From: Hymenopellis radicata
Taxonomy: Eukaryota; Basidiomycota; Agaricomycetes; Agaricales; Physalacriaceae
Length of the DNA stretch: 64,000 nt
Direction: 5' to 3'
Assembly (NCBI GenBank): GCA_015501595.1
Contig: JADNRX010000081.1
Location: 112,124 to 176,123 of the forward strand
The stretch's first letter is position 1. Every line of letters starts with the position of its first letter. The notes under the pieces were generated by a model. That model did not search any database, was not told where the DNA came from, and was given only the letters and a program-made list of their open reading frames with translations. Of the stretch, positions 23,195-34,454 are shown piece by piece. The translations under genes were made by a program, and so were the position numbers.

Positions 23195-23262
23195 GCCACA
23201 TCGCGTGCAAGCGACGCAGCAGTCCAAATCCACCATCCCCACTCTTCAAGCGCGCTTTCGAG

Positions 23263-24272
23263 TAGACATGTCCACGAGTAGGCACCCAGGTGCACTCGCA
23301 CTCGCGGGGCGGGTCACTCGTGGCTCAAAGCCCAGTACTCGCACTCGTGCGACACCCGAGTACCCACCCGAGTGGTGCACCCATTCGCGGGTGTTCCACA
23401 CACATGAGTGTGTAGACACTCGTGTCGAGTGGTGGGTGTACGCGGGTGCACCCACCCATATTCATGGATAGCGAGCATCCCTGGGCAATGGTACGAGGAC
23501 ACTCAACTGTCCATGAGGCTGAGGGTGGGGTGGTAAGGGGAGTGGAGGGTGGGGTAGTGGTGGTGAGACGGCGTGGCAGTGGTGTGGTGGTGGTGTGGTG
23601 GTGGTGGTTGGCGTTGTCGCGGAGAAAATTTATTAAAACGCACCTATTCACGCGGCGTCATCAGCAGATGCGCCGCGCGCTCATAATTCTTCCGTACCGC
23701 CCTGTACACCTGTACTACAGCAGGACGGACACCTCTCCTATCGTCCTGTGGCCTCTTGAAGGCCATCGTTCTCGTCGTTCGACGTCTGCTGCCCGCTCGG
23801 GGGGCTTACGCATCCTTGTTGGCATCTGTCTCCATGGAGACGACTTAAAGTCGCTCTCTAGATGTGCAGACGCCGACCCAGAGTCGAGCGCCGCTGTCGT
23901 CGTCGCCGACTCAAGGTCGAGCGACGGGTCGTGGTAGCTGGTGGTAGAGAGACAGAGAGAGACCTGGCTGATCGCAGGCTGACGCGTCACTTCGGCTTCC
24001 GGCCCGAATCACCGCATCGCAAGAAAAGTGTCATTTCTGCTTATTTTTTGGCTCAAAAAAATCCAAATAAAATCAGAAGAAATGCGAAAAAATGCCAGTG
24101 TCCACCCGGGTGTCTGCCGGTGGGTACTTGTGGCCTAGAGGCCGACACCCGCACCCAGATGGGCACTCATCAAGACACCCTACCCGTTTAGGGTAAACAC
24201 CCGGCACTCGGGTGTTGAGTGCGGGTACACCCGCGAGTACTCGCAAACACCCGACACTCATGGACGTGACTA
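23263..24272. mobile_element. hAT-like non-autonomous element G, CGAGTGCACCCG-type ends
   Basis: Left end TAGACATGTCCACGAGT, right end ACTCATGGACGTGACTA (imperfect match). Terminal arrays use CACTCGCGGGTG / CACCCGAGTAC words like element D. The core has GAGCATCCCTGGGCAATGG (about 23473), GGGGCTTACGCATCC (about 23802), CGACTTAAAGTCG, CGACCCAGAGTCGAGC and CGACTCAAGGTCGAGC (23840-23925), and GCTGACGCGTCACTTCGG. The left flank ctttcgag has no matching copy on the right, so the right flank has been rearranged. MITE S3 begins at its terminal TA. Confidence 0.8.
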
Positions 24273-24526
24273 CTGTACCGTTTCGACCGGATATTCGCAT
24301 ATCGCGTCACACCGGCCGACGAAGCGAACCTATATATATTCCATATCGCGTCACAGAGCCTCGGAGCCAGGCACACCCTTCCAAAAGTGGAAATTTTCGG
24401 TCCCGCCTATGGCGGGACAGTCCAAATCGGGTAATTTCCGCGTGTGTGCCTGGCTACGAAGCTGTTCGCTGTAAGTTCGCGGCATATCGCGTCACATTCC
24501 GTGAACCTACGGTCGAAACACTACAG
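24273..24526. mobile_element. TA-target MITE S3 (254 bp family)
   Basis: Ends CTGTACCGTTTCGACCGG and CGGTCGAAACACTACAG, TA at 24271-24272 and 24527-24528. The interior is rich in CATATCGCGTCAC and contains GGTCCCGCCTATGGCGGGAC, a strong hairpin. Closely matches S4 and S6 and more distantly S7. No ORF. Confidence 0.92.
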
Positions 24527-24528
24527 TA

Positions 24529-25986
24529 ATTCAGCATAATAAAATCCTTAGTTTTGGCTCAGTTACGCCAGGTTACGCCTAATTACACCTGATATGCATT
24601 TACGCGATTACACTAGTCCGAACAGGTCAGTTATAAAAATGACTATTGTTTCATGGACTAGCAGCAAACATGGTCCCAGAATATGAGTCGTCATTGAGCA
24701 AACGGGCCGTGGATAGTATAGCAGTCACAAGGTTGAACAGCACTGCCATTCAAGTTGGTGACACAGGCTTGCCGGCAATACGAGGATGCACCAAAGAGTT
24801 GGGCAGAAAGAGTCTACGGCTGTGTCCATCCAATCCATGGCAATAGTAGGAGGCATACAAGAAGACATACACCGTACAAGACATGAGCGACTTCAAGTTG
24901 GATCGGGCCTGTGCGCAAGCACATCATCGATCACGCCATGTTGGTTTCCATTCTTTCCAACTCCGCCCCGTTGCTCTTTACCTCCATCTCCTCACCTGCA
25001 CCTTGGTTCATCTAGCTCCCTGCAGTATGTCTGGCTCTCTGCGGCATATGCCTTGGGATGATGACATTGATTCACTTGGAGAACCATGGACTTGGAGCCT
25101 CTAGGAACCGCAAGACTTTGGCTGGCCCAGACCAGATGGCGACCATGTTCAAGGATAACGGCGGGGCGGGCGACATTCGAGACCTCACTCACAACAGGAT
25201 ACGGGGACTGGGGGTCGCAGCGCCATTAGAGGAAATCACCATAGAAGACCACGACCTGAACACATTACAACCGCGGCGAGTCCAGATGCAAATGAGGAGC
25301 AAACTTAGGCGTACGAGGACTATCACGAGGCGTACGAGAACTATAACGAGGCATACGAGGACTCTAGCGAGGGGTACAAGGACTACTGCAAGGCGTACGA
25401 GGACCATCACAAGGCGTACAAGGACCATCACAAGGCGTACGAGGACCACTGCGGGGCATATTAGGACCACTGCTGGGCATACCAGGACCACCACAATGCG
25501 TACGAGAGCCACTACACATGCAACTGCACCAGGACGTATGATTGCCACATCAAGGACATCGGGCCAGTGGTTAATGGGATGACAGCGCGATGTGAAGCAT
25601 TTGCAGATAGCGGTATGCAACTGCTCATTCAATGCTTGTCTCTATTGATAGATTCCTTTAGTACTTGTGTTGCAGCTTTGTATTGACATCCTCTATATTG
25701 CTTCCCATATATCTTTATACACCGGTTTACTCTGAATAATAATTCATTTGTGTTACCATATCCTTTGTATGCTCATATTCAGTAGGAATGGCAATTGGAA
25801 TGCGACGAAGTATTCGTATACTGAGGTGTAATAGCATGTAAAAAGGCATAATTTGAGGTTGGGCAGATTACGCCTTGACCGTACGAATTTCGTATGTACC
25901 TTGTAAGATTACACCAAAGTGTAATCCCGTAAATCCCGTAATTGGCGTAGGATTATGCCAAATACGGGCCTCGGGACTTCCTGATG
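24529..25986. mobile_element. Element P, TTACGCC-array element with TTCCTGATG end
   Basis: The right end GGACTTCCTGATG at 25986 follows about 190 bp full of GTAATTACGCC/GGCATAATTACACC words (25795-25970); the same words occur at the left (24555-24625). The left terminus is not clear, being next to MITE S3. The middle carries decayed coding DNA (MSGSLRHMPWDDDIDSLG near 25027) and the 21-bp repeat. Element Q (ending 45258) has the same arrays and end. Confidence 0.55.
25310..25500 (+). repeat. 21-bp tandem repeat encoding a seven-residue unit
   Basis: About nine copies of AGGCGTACGAGGACTATCACG and variants. In one plus-strand frame they read EAYEDYH-EAYENYN-EAYEDS..., a seven-residue period, with at least one stop further on. 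The host ORF is not recognised. The Arg/Thr-rich ORF in another frame is a by-product. Confidence 0.85.
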
Positions 25987-26887
25987 GGGGGAATACTTAT
26001 CATCCCAAAGATGCTAGGTGCGGGCTGAGCAGATGAAGACGTTAGTACCATTCCAAACAGGCTGATGCCCAGTTTGATCCAGCTTGTATTTGAGTTAGTG
26101 CTTGAGCTGAGATCAGGGTAAGAAGGAGGGTTGGTATTGTAGAAAGGAGTAGAAGGATTATTGATGCTTAAAGATGGAAATGTTTACAGGATCGGGGAGT
26201 GTAACAGAGTCGGATGGTCAGAACTCGACTTTTCTTTTCCCTTGTGCCCAGTCCAAGAAGATTCTTGAGGTGCTTCGACATGCGAATCTTCTCCTTCGAG
26301 CAGGTCAGCGAACTTGATAGTTTTATTGATAGTTTTATCGCTTGTGTCTGGGATTGTCACAGGACTCCTTTTGGAGACGAAAGAGTTTCTGTGGCATGTA
26401 TGGATGAAACATCGGGTTGTGAAGTGGAGCATCTTTTCGGGGACAGCAGGGCGTGAGAGAATCCTTCTTGTCCTTTCGAAGGCAACAAGGATGAACTTTG
26501 CGTAGGAGACTTTTCTCGGGATGGCTCCGACTTCTTTGGTTTAGCTCCTCCTTTTTCCTTAGTACCACCTAGGTGTGCATACAGGTCTAGTCGGAATCCA
26601 GAGATGAACTTGAATGGAGGAGGAACTATGGTAGTCCAGCGCTTTGAATCCATACTCGTCTTCCCAGTGAGGTTAGCTGCTCTTGATGACGGAGAACGTT
26701 CGCATAGAGCGCTTGCATCTTAGAAGAGGGAGAGTCAGCAGTGGTGAACTCGTTATACAATTCGGGGTTCGTAGAAGCAGGGGAAAGAGGATTTGCTCCT
26801 CGCTTGAATTGTTCTATATACTTGCAGAAGTACAGGTGTCCCATGGCTAGTCGTTTCTGGAGGGCTTTCCATGTAGCATGGGATAGC
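25987..26887 (-). pseudogene. Unidentified coding remnant, interrupted upstream by element L
   Basis: Minus-strand pieces, in different frames, read WFPDALSHATWKALQKRLAM, GHLYFCKYIEQFKRG, ASTNPELYNEFTTADSPSSK, then PPPFKFISGFRLDLYAHLGG, a Ser/Lys-rich region and NKTIKFADLLEGEDSHVEAP. The pattern (helical start, basic Ser-rich tail) is gag-like, but I do not recognise the family. A stop and at least two frame changes show decay. The first residues abut the CATCAGGAAACC terminus of element L at 26888. Nothing is seen in 25987-26160. Confidence 0.4.
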
Positions 26888-27700
26888 GCATCAGGAAACC
26901 ACCTTTGGACTCAGAATAACTCAGAGATATTCAACTGAGTCAAGTTGACCAGGAGGAGCAGAGCTAACTCAGGACCCGTGTTTATACTGCGAGAAGGTCG
27001 TTACAAAAATTTACCATTTTGGGACAAAATGTCCGCATTTTCTCTTGACGGCTCTCAGCACTTTCTGTCCGCATTTTCCAGCTAACCTTGGAATTTTGCC
27101 CCGCCAATTGCCTTTTTTAGCGCTCCCGACACTGCGGGACCAAAAATTTCGGGCGCGCCGTCGGCGCATCACCCCAATTCAGCCGAATTAGTACCCTGGG
27201 CAGCAATTTTGTCCGCATTTCTATCTGACCTTTGCCCCAAACTTTTGAATTTGTCCGCATTTTGTACTGACCTAGGTTGGTCAGATCGAAAAATTTGTCC
27301 GCATTTTTGTAACGAGCTCTTAGCTGTATAAACACGGGTCCTGCTAACTCAAGTATACTCTGAATAACTTGAGTTACAAGGCACTTCTCTAGGTTAACCC
27401 AAGCTGACTCAGTTTGCTCTTAGTTGACTCAAACTACAGGCACTCAGAGGTCATTGCTTGAGTTGAATTGAGTAGGCTTGAGATCATCATCAAGTCCACA
27501 AATAGCAGTGGGCATCTTTGAGTAGCTTGGAGTTGATTCGAAAAGATCAAGCTCCCACTCAACTGAAAAGTTTTCACACTGACAAGTTTGTTTGGATTTC
27601 TTCTTTCTCCCCATAGTAGTAAACAGTAAAGTACAAATCTAAGTAAGATAGGAATATTGCAAGGGTATAGGTATGCGTGCATGTGAGTCAGAAAAAGAAA
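26888..27700. mobile_element. Element L, CATCAGGAA end with AACTCAAG arrays; right boundary unclear
   Basis: Begins CATCAGGAAACCACC at 26888, with arrays of AACTCAGAG / CAACTGAGTCAAG, continuing after the inserted 372-bp MITE with ACTTGAGTTAC, GCTGACTCAG, GTTGACTCAAAC, GCTTGAGTTGAATTGAG (27350-27560). The right terminus was not found; coding-like sequence resumes by about 27.72 kb. Same terminal word as K, N, O. Confidence 0.5.
26971..27342. mobile_element. 372-bp MITE with AGGACCCGTG ends and 8-bp duplication, inside element L
   Basis: Termini AGGACCCGTGTTTATAC and GTATAAACACGGGTCCT; exact duplication gctaactc at 26963-26970 and 27343-27350. The interior has repeated TTTGTCCGCATTTT words. 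Shares termini and the TTTGTCCG.ATTT word with the 204-bp element at 42195. 8-bp duplication suggests hAT-type mobilisation; no ORF. Confidence 0.93.
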
Positions 27701-28030
27701 ATGTGCATGAAGCATAGAAGGATCAGTCTTCCAAAAAGTTCGGCAGCACCTCGCCAGTGGCGATGCCCTCGACTTTCTATCCCACGGCAGTGAGGTATAC
27801 ATGCCAAAGGACATCCAGGACCTCCTATAAGCCATCGTCATAGATCCCTAGCGCAACAATGTTCCTATACAGCCCGTGGATCGAGCTGATAGACTGCAGA
27901 AGTTTATGCTGCATATGTCTCGGATAGCTTGCGAGTAAACGCACTTTCGATAGGGAAAGCGACTCCGAGCTCGACACATGAGCCTCGGAAGGAAAAAAAA
28001 TTGAGCGCAGGTGTGGATGCACGTAGGGTA
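27701..28030 (-). pseudogene. Coding remnant of unknown family next to MITE S4
   Basis: The minus strand reads SLSLSKVRLLASYPRHMQHK, SSIHGLYRNIVALGIYDDGL, then after a stop EVLDVLWHVYLTAVG and, after another, KVEGIATGEVLPNFLED. Composition is protein-like but no domain is recognised. The Gypsy integrase C-terminus (GPYT, then LRASTPALNFF across S4) seems to run into this stretch, so this may be decayed Gypsy 3' sequence or an older gene. Confidence 0.35.
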
Positions 28031-28283
28031 CTGTAGTGTTTCGACCGTAGGTTCGCGGCATGTGACGCGATATGCCGCGAACTTACAGCGAACAGCTTCG
28101 TAGCCAGGCATGCACGCGGAAATTACCCGATTCGGACTGTCCCCCGCAGGCGGGACCGAAAATTTCCGCTTTTGGAAGGGTGTGCCTGGCTCCGAGGCTC
28201 CGTGATGCGATATGGGATATATATAGGTTCACTTCGCCGGCCAGTGTGACGCGATATGGGAATATCCGGTCGAAACGGTACAG
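28031..28283. mobile_element. TA-target MITE S4 in the Gypsy integrase
   Basis: Ends CTGTAGTGTTTCGACCGTAG and CCGGTCGAAACGGTACAG; TA at 28029-28030 and 28284-28285. 253 bp, inverse orientation to S3, with the same CCGCAGGCGGGACC hairpin region. It is inserted just after the GPYT codons of the integrase. Confidence 0.93.
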
Positions 28284-29736
28284 TATATGGCCCGATAAAC
28301 TTAGGTAAGAGTTTTCGAGCCCTGCCTTTCGGAAAGTTAATGTTCTGAGTTGACAGGTAAACTCTCGACCCAGGTTTAATCTCGGGCTCCTCGCGACGCT
28401 TCTTGTTTGCCTTGTGAGCTTGAAACAGGCGTGCCGCAATAATTGCCTCATGCACGTCGTACAGATTCTGCATGGCTTGTGCGCCGAAAGCGCGGATAAC
28501 CGGCTGGATGTTGGGAAACTCAGGAACCTCTCGAATCATTGACGGTACATAGCCGTACACCAGCTCAAAAGGTGCGAATTCCGTTGTCTCGTTAATGCTA
28601 GCATTCAGAGCAAACTCGACTAATGGAGTCTTCATCAGCCAGTCCTTCTGATCAGTGCGGATTGCTGCTCGGAAGATCTGGGCGACCGAACGATTAGCAC
28701 GTTCCGTGATGCCATCCGTCTGCGGATGGAATGAGGTCGACATTAGCAACTTAGCGCCCAACAAGCGATGGAGCTGCCGCCACCATGTCGACGTGAATTT
28801 GGAGTCGCGATCTGACACGATTGACTCTGGAAGGCCGTGTAGTCGCACGATCTCTCTCAGATAGATCAATGACAAATCTGTTGCCGTATTTGTGGTATGT
28901 ACGGGTATCAGATGTACCTGTGACGTTAATCGACAGATGATTACCCACAGGTAATTGTACCCTTGCACCTCCGGAAATGGACCAATGAAGTCCATTGCTA
29001 TCGAACGCCACTTTCCCGTTGGGACGGGAAGTGAGTGTAGCTTTCCAGTTGGTGCACGATAACTTCCCTTTGCCGCATGGCATGTCTGACATGTTTTGCA
29101 GAACCTGTCAGTCATTGCGGATATCTTTGGCCACCAATACCAGCGCCGAACATAGTCAGACGTGCGTTGAGCACCGAAATGTTCCACTGTCTGGTGAGCT
29201 GTTTCTAGTATTGCTCCCCGTAGAGAGCGTTGACCCTCAGGCGACTTTGGGATACATAGAACATGTTCGCCGTCTAGGTTGTTTGTGAAGATCAACCCCT
29301 CAGTTACTGAAAACCGTGGGTGATCATCAGGCTTCTTGATGATTTTACTGAATAACGGATCCTCAGAGTACCACCGCCGAATGTCAGCGAGGAACTTGTC
29401 ATCCGTCTCCAGCGTCATTGGCATCACTTCGTCCTTCGCGCGTGATTCGAACACAGTTGGGTTAACTGTCGGCAGCTCGTGCGGTACTTCTGGGTCAGGT
29501 TCCCGCGCCACCTCCATCTCCGCTGCTTTCACATCGCGCGGCTCAAGACGCTCTGCCAGTTTTCGCGCGTCAGTCTGCCGACGAGTCTGCATAGCCCGCA
29601 GGTGCTCGTGGACTTCCTGCAGCCGACCACTCGGTAAATCTTCGCCGAGCCTATCTAGACGAATATCTGCATTGGCATAGTCTTCGGGAGGCTGTACCTC
29701 ATCAGGTTCGTCTGTCTCGTAGTAACGCGACAGTGC
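28284..29736 (-). pseudogene. Gypsy integrase
   Basis: Starts ALSRYYETDEPDE at the edge of element O. An HHCC zinc-binding region follows: HQTVEHFGAQRTSDYVRRWY then CKTCQTCHAAK. The catalytic core has AMDFIGPFP (first Asp), IVSDRDSKFTS (second Asp) and DGITERANR (Glu), so the DDE triad is intact. The end is LLPKFIGPYT, the GPY/F module, where S4 interrupts. Integrase joins the cDNA into chromosomal DNA. This block is open for about 480 codons and is the best-kept part of the element, but it cannot be expressed as part of an intact polyprotein. Confidence 0.93.
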
Positions 29737-31022
29737 CATCAGGAAAAACCCCACTGGCAAATTTCTCCAGAAATGTGAGTAAAAAGCCAATATTTGCAGA
29801 AAGGCAAGTTTTAGCCTGAAAAAGCATGCTTTCGAACAAGGACTAACAAGGAGAGAAGTAAAATATTTCAAGTAATGTATCTGGGTTCCAGCAGCTCTAT
29901 GATTGATATGTTTGAGTTCTAGAGTGCTGACATGGCTGCACTAGTCTTGTTGCCGTCGATGGAGGCAGCGGGCTACTTGACCGAAACGAAAAATCGTCAA
30001 GTCCGTTTGAAACTCCGTCACGGACCGATGAACCGATCCGTGCACTGGATCAAAATGAACCACGGCCAAATATGGTTCGACACGCCTTGCCTTCACTCTC
30101 TGACCTGCCAGACACTTCGGACCACTGTGTGCGGCGGGCACCTAGTTTCGTGCGTCAATGTCGTCGCGTCGCCGCTGCGCTGGCAACCGGCAACTCTGGT
30201 AGCCTTCAGCAAGCACATTTTTTATACAGCAGGGACTGCAAGGTGCGTCTTTTGTCCGTCCACGCATGCTTTTACCGCGCAAGTTCCAGTGCTCACTCCT
30301 TTCCAGCCCGCCAACCGCACACGTTGGAACACGGCCCGCGAGTCTGGCATCATTTCGTCGTTTCTTTCCTTCTCCCCGCGACCTGGCTACCAGCACAATG
30401 TGCGACGCCCACGACCAGGCTGTGCGCACACCAACGACTTTCCGTAGCTAAGGACCAGCAAGAGCGGAGAACTTTATGGAGAGCATCTTGTCACCCCCCG
30501 TAAAACACCGCGCAAGGTGCGTCTCGTCAAACCGGCCTGCACATTCCGCCTCTTTACTTTCCTCGCTTTCCGTTTCCGTTACATGGCCTAGCGCTCACGT
30601 CACCTTTCCAGGCCTGTACTGCAACATGACGACGATTGCCACATGCTGCCGGGATGCAAGCTCGCCACCGAGCCCAATCTTGCTTGGGAACTGGCCATTT
30701 GTGCTGTAGGTCCGTTGGTCATTGGCGAAGGTGTGTTTCCCTTCCCTGAAGCACGACGCGCCTCACCCACCTCTAGGACGACTTCGGCGGTCCACCTAGA
30801 GTGTTAGCTGTTCATGGCACTCGGGACTGACAGGCGCGACCGCTCACCGTATGTACCCCCGACAGTTCTTTATGCGCGCTCACGATTATATCTAAGCCGA
30901 CAAGCTGCGCGACCAGGTATGAGCTGAAGCGCTCGTCAAACATTGTGATCACGTATGTCCTGCGGCGCCTGTCGACGAGGGAACATGCGAGACTGACCTC
31001 TTCTGTGTAGGGTGCTCTGATG
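29737..31022. mobile_element. Element O, CATCAGGAA...CTGATG ends, in Gypsy
   Basis: Left end CATCAGGAAAAACCCC (29737), right end GGGTGCTCTGATG (31022), each next to gc (29735-29736 and 31023-31024), a possible 2-bp duplication. The 1.3 kb interior has only overlapping ORFs of low support and no obvious array. Gypsy RNase H lies on one side and integrase on the other, with about 60 codons of Gypsy missing between. Confidence 0.6.
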
Positions 31023-32049
31023 GCACGATTGCTGAACGTGGATGATAACCAACTAGCTTATCTTCCCACTTTAGGAGTGCCTCGAGGATGGCTAACGTCT
31101 CTTGCTCGAAGACTGCATAGTGTCTCTGGGAGTTCGAAAACTTCCTAAACATGAACCCCGCCGGCCGACACGTCTGCCAAGTAGGTCCTTGCCCATACAT
31201 TGCACCTACACCTCTAATCGATGCATCACAGATTACCCATATAGGTTCATCCAAGTCTGGTCGAATCGGGCGTAGAATTGGTGTCGAACAACATAATTGT
31301 TTGATTCGCTCAAAACATGTATCATGTATCGGTCGCCAATAGAACGGCTGATGGTTCATAGCCATTTCTGATAACGGCGTTGTATACGCAGTGACATCAT
31401 GAAAATGGGTGTGAGCCTCAAGGTGTCTATAGATGAATTGAGGTGCTTGAAGTGTCTTGAGGCTGCTAAGTTGTCAATGCAGCTAAGGTGCCTTGAATAC
31501 AGGTTCGGCGATAAGGCCTGCCTCAATTGGTCTTATGTAGCCTTAGGAGGCCTTGAAGGGTCCTCAACGCTGCTGCAAGATGCCTTAAGTTGTGCAGGAA
31601 TATGACTTTCATCTTTAAAGCACATGGAAGGCTACTAAAGACAGCCTTAATGTGGTTGAAGAAAGACTCTAAACAAACTGATACATCTCAAAATACCGAA
31701 GGACAACCCAATCATCAGATGCAGAATAAAAAAAATTGCATTGTTGATATGAAGCACACAGTAGATAGAACTATATACATGGATATAATAGCTATATAGA
31801 CTAATAAAAAGCATACCAATCGATTGAACAGCACTCTTGTCCTACATTGATCTCAGTGCCATGAATCAATGTTGACACTTCGTCATCCGCCTCGTCGAGC
31901 GCGCATCTCATGGTCGGTGTTGGCAAGCATACACCTCGCCGTCGTCCTTCTCGTACGTGAGCCACGTTGTGAGGCCATGCCCAGCATCCTCATCCTATGT
32001 GGGTTTCGTCCTCATCCTGCGTGGACCCATCCTCGTCGCTCGTCCTCGT

Positions 32050-32220
32050 CCTACGTGGGCTCGTCCTCATCCTACGCGGGCAGTGGTGCTCGTCCTATGT
32101 GGGCAGTCGTGCTCGTCCTACATGGGCAGTCGTGCTCGTTCTACATGGGCAGTCGTGCTCGTCCTGCGTGGGCAGTCGTGCTCGTCCTATGTAGGCCTCG
32201 TCCTTGTCCTACGTGGGCAG
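32050..32220. repeat. 23-bp tandem repeat in element K
   Basis: About six copies of GTGCTCGTCCTACATGGGC plus AGTC (23-bp period). Since 23 is not a multiple of three, all three frames give the same cycling peptide, which explains the several overlapping 'ORFs' here; none is a real gene. Confidence 0.88.
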
Positions 32221-32446
32221 TCGTGGTCATCGTGTTGGCGTCTGTCGAACTCGGCATGATGGTTCAGGTCGTCGCACAAGACTGGTGTATTCGTCGCTCG
32301 CATAATCTGCTGTTGTTGGCGTAGTCGTCATCAGCATTGGGCGCGGTAGTGGTCGCGGTGTTGGCTGCAGTTAAGCATGCGTTCCTCGAAGTGGTTATGT
32401 CGATGGGATATCGTCGGAGGGTGGCATGCTCCACGGCGTGGATGTA

Positions 32447-32595
32447 CTGTACTATTACAGTGTGGTCTTCGCATAACACGTAACGGGGGGGTCATTTCAT
32501 CTTATCAGACCCCGCTGATCGCCTGGAAATCCTTATCGGGTTTCCATCAATTTTTTTTTCCAAAAATCTGTGAAGACTTGCCTGTAATAGTACAG
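32447..32595. mobile_element. TA-target MITE S5 inside element K
   Basis: Ends CTGTACTATTACAG and CTGTAATAGTACAG, TA at 32445-32446 and 32596-32597, 149 bp. The interior has GTGTGGTCTTCGC and CTGTGAAGACTTGCC as the inner inverted parts. A truncated relative is at 45259-45345. Confidence 0.8.
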
Positions 32596-33769
32596 TAGTA
32601 TAAAGGAGAGCGAGTTGCGGACCCGCGATCGAAAATAAATGAACCACCACGTGATGCTGACGTGGCCCGGCCGTCAAAGCCTGAGGCAAAATGGACTTAG
32701 AGAATTTCAGAGCAGGGATTGGATGGAAGATTTAGAATAGGACGCACCATTCCGTATCGACCTGTACAGGATATGCAAGTTCCATTGAGAAGGAAACAAT
32801 GATAGGCTGGCGAGAATAGTTCTAGTGTCGTATTCCAAGGGCCGCTGCTGGTGTCCTGCTAGAAACCCGCATAGTCAGAGCGGGCATAGCAAGAAAATGG
32901 AACAAGAAAATGCACACTAACTGAGGCTGTACACGTCCGCGACGTCGTACGGCCTCACTCCTTTCCCATTCAAATCCCTGCTCCGAATCCACATTCCTGT
33001 CCCAAAGTTATCCTCCAAGCCCAGTGCCTATCTATGTTTGTCGTAGACTCACTAAGAAGAGTGTCGGAGGTTGCAAGCGACGTGGGTCAGCCGGTGCAAA
33101 GGTGCTTGCGTGTTGAGCTAGTAGCCTCGTCGGTAGAGGGCTTAGTGCCGCAAAATCCACAGCCGTTCGAAGCCATGGAGACGTGTCCGTGGCTTCAGAC
33201 GCAAGAATAAAGAGAAGAAATGGAAAGAAGAGGCCCGCGGCTGGATGGCATGTCGATGTGTGATGGTAAGAGACAAGGTAAAGAGTACTTGATCACGGTT
33301 TATATCGGCGGTCCGAGTCGCCGCCGCCAAATCTGGGCGATGAAGAGACAATTGCCAGCGTACGATGCTCTGGAGAGCCTGCAGTTCTGCGAGATCAATT
33401 AACAGCATCTGATTGATATATCTATGAGGTTACAGGAAAATCAAGATGAAAGACTTGTGAAAGACCATACAACTTACCGGTAACCATAAAAGGTCTTGCG
33501 AGATGAATTGGCTGAGCAACTACAATGCGTTGCCGAAGTTCGGTCCCTTAAATTTGGCTGGTAGTAGGATATAACACTGTGGTGTGTATATATTATTAAG
33601 AATGTAGGCCTCTGGGGTAGCATAGCGCGCTGGAGCCCAGAATTTCTTGTGAACTCAATGGTATACTATCTACGTTAGCTCACATCTATATCTACACACA
33701 ATGGAAGTACCAAAACTTTATTGCTACATATAATACAACTATACTGTATGGAATTCCGATACTTAAATC

Positions 33770-34300
33770 AAGAGTCCGAGCCCGTCGTCGCTGTCCCGAG
33801 TGTCAACGAGCGCATTCCATTGACGATCGGATGCGATCCGAGCCATCCGGACAGTGATCGAACGGTGGTCTCTCACTCTAACCACCACCATGTTTTCCTC
33901 ATTTCACCCTTTGACGACGCCTCCCTCCTCGAAATGCCTTCTGCACCACCTGTGTGCTTTTGTCTTCCCTCCTGGACCATGAGAAGGATGGAACAACTTG
34001 GAAATCGCCCGCCGCGTAAGCCCAATACAACTGGCAGCAGATTATGACTTGTTTCCTTCTTGCCACCACCATCGATGTCAACGACCCTCAGAATGACAAA
34101 CCACGACTACGGCTACCAATGGTCATGATAGGCGCCATCTGCGATACCCGCGACCGACTTTGAGTCGTCGCGGCTATGGTCATGAAGACCGACTTTGCGT
34201 CGTCTCCCTTTGACCCAACTCTGACATATTGTTTGTGGGCTTGAAGAGCCCCGGCAGCCCCGCTGGACGCGTAAGCCCTCCAACGAGGCTGCAAACCAAT
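33770..34300. mobile_element. Core fragment of a hAT-like element (M) in element K
   Basis: Contains CGTAAGCCCAATAC (about 34015), CGACTTTGAGTCGTCGCGG (34151), CGACTTTGCGTCGTC (34189) and GGACGCGTAAGCCC (about 34266), the core words of elements A, B, C and J. I found no terminal TAGRG inverted repeats or 8-bp duplication around it, so only a fragment can be claimed. Confidence 0.45.
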
Positions 34301-34454
34301 GAGGTGACGGCGACGGCGACGAGTATGGACACGATGCACCGTGCAAGTACGTCTTTTTTTCGTTTGTTTTCATCTCAGTCTATTCACGCCCACCAGCATT
34401 GAGCCATAATACGGCCGCTATGTCCAATACGGACGATGACAGCTTGCCCGGTGT

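Larger units (their letters stand above)
19665..23262 (-). pseudogene. Transposon-type gene of an Agaricomycete multicopy family, cut by elements F, E and D
   Basis: The minus-strand segments 23262-23203, 22690-22461, 21418-21340 and 19980-19665 join into one protein when the insertions and one copy of each 8-bp duplication are removed. It reads LESALEEWGWWIWTAASLAR, DVARKAVQKEHK, GDEFVTRFAQFQVDHPSFII, AQSEFIANQLIDLSCKNPKE, then HGWFKERTTLLVTMSVYNPR, RWVPVIYSYSNGSTSIHYEY, HFIGLF, and after a gap QVIDFSDTKCDGFTNAVIHF and AELRLAAQKLLNGC. The block W-VPV-SYSNG-HY-HF followed by VVDFS/QVIDFS is familiar to me from a highly repeated Agaricomycete protein family linked to DNA transposons (memory, no name asserted). 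A stop lies after HFIGLF and further frame breaks follow. The agreement of reading frame and duplications at three insertion sites is the main evidence. Confidence 0.65.

Noticed and set aside
23255..24540. 8-bp duplication for element G
   Set aside because: ctttcgag on the left has no equal on the right, before or after MITE S3.
25300..25500. CRISPR array
   Set aside because: Contiguous tandem repeat with no unique spacers, in a eukaryotic context.
25189..25632. Membrane-protein-like minus ORF (VLVRLVMVLVRLVMVL)
   Set aside because: Complement of the 21-bp repeat; hydrophobicity comes from the repeat.
28000..28030. 3' LTR of the Gypsy element
   Set aside because: No copy of the candidate 5' LTR sequence is seen beyond the integrase; coding-like DNA is found instead.
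31957..32324. Overlapping ORFs rich in VVLVLHGQSC / SRARPTWA
   Set aside because: Products of the 23-bp tandem repeat, which reads alike in all three frames.
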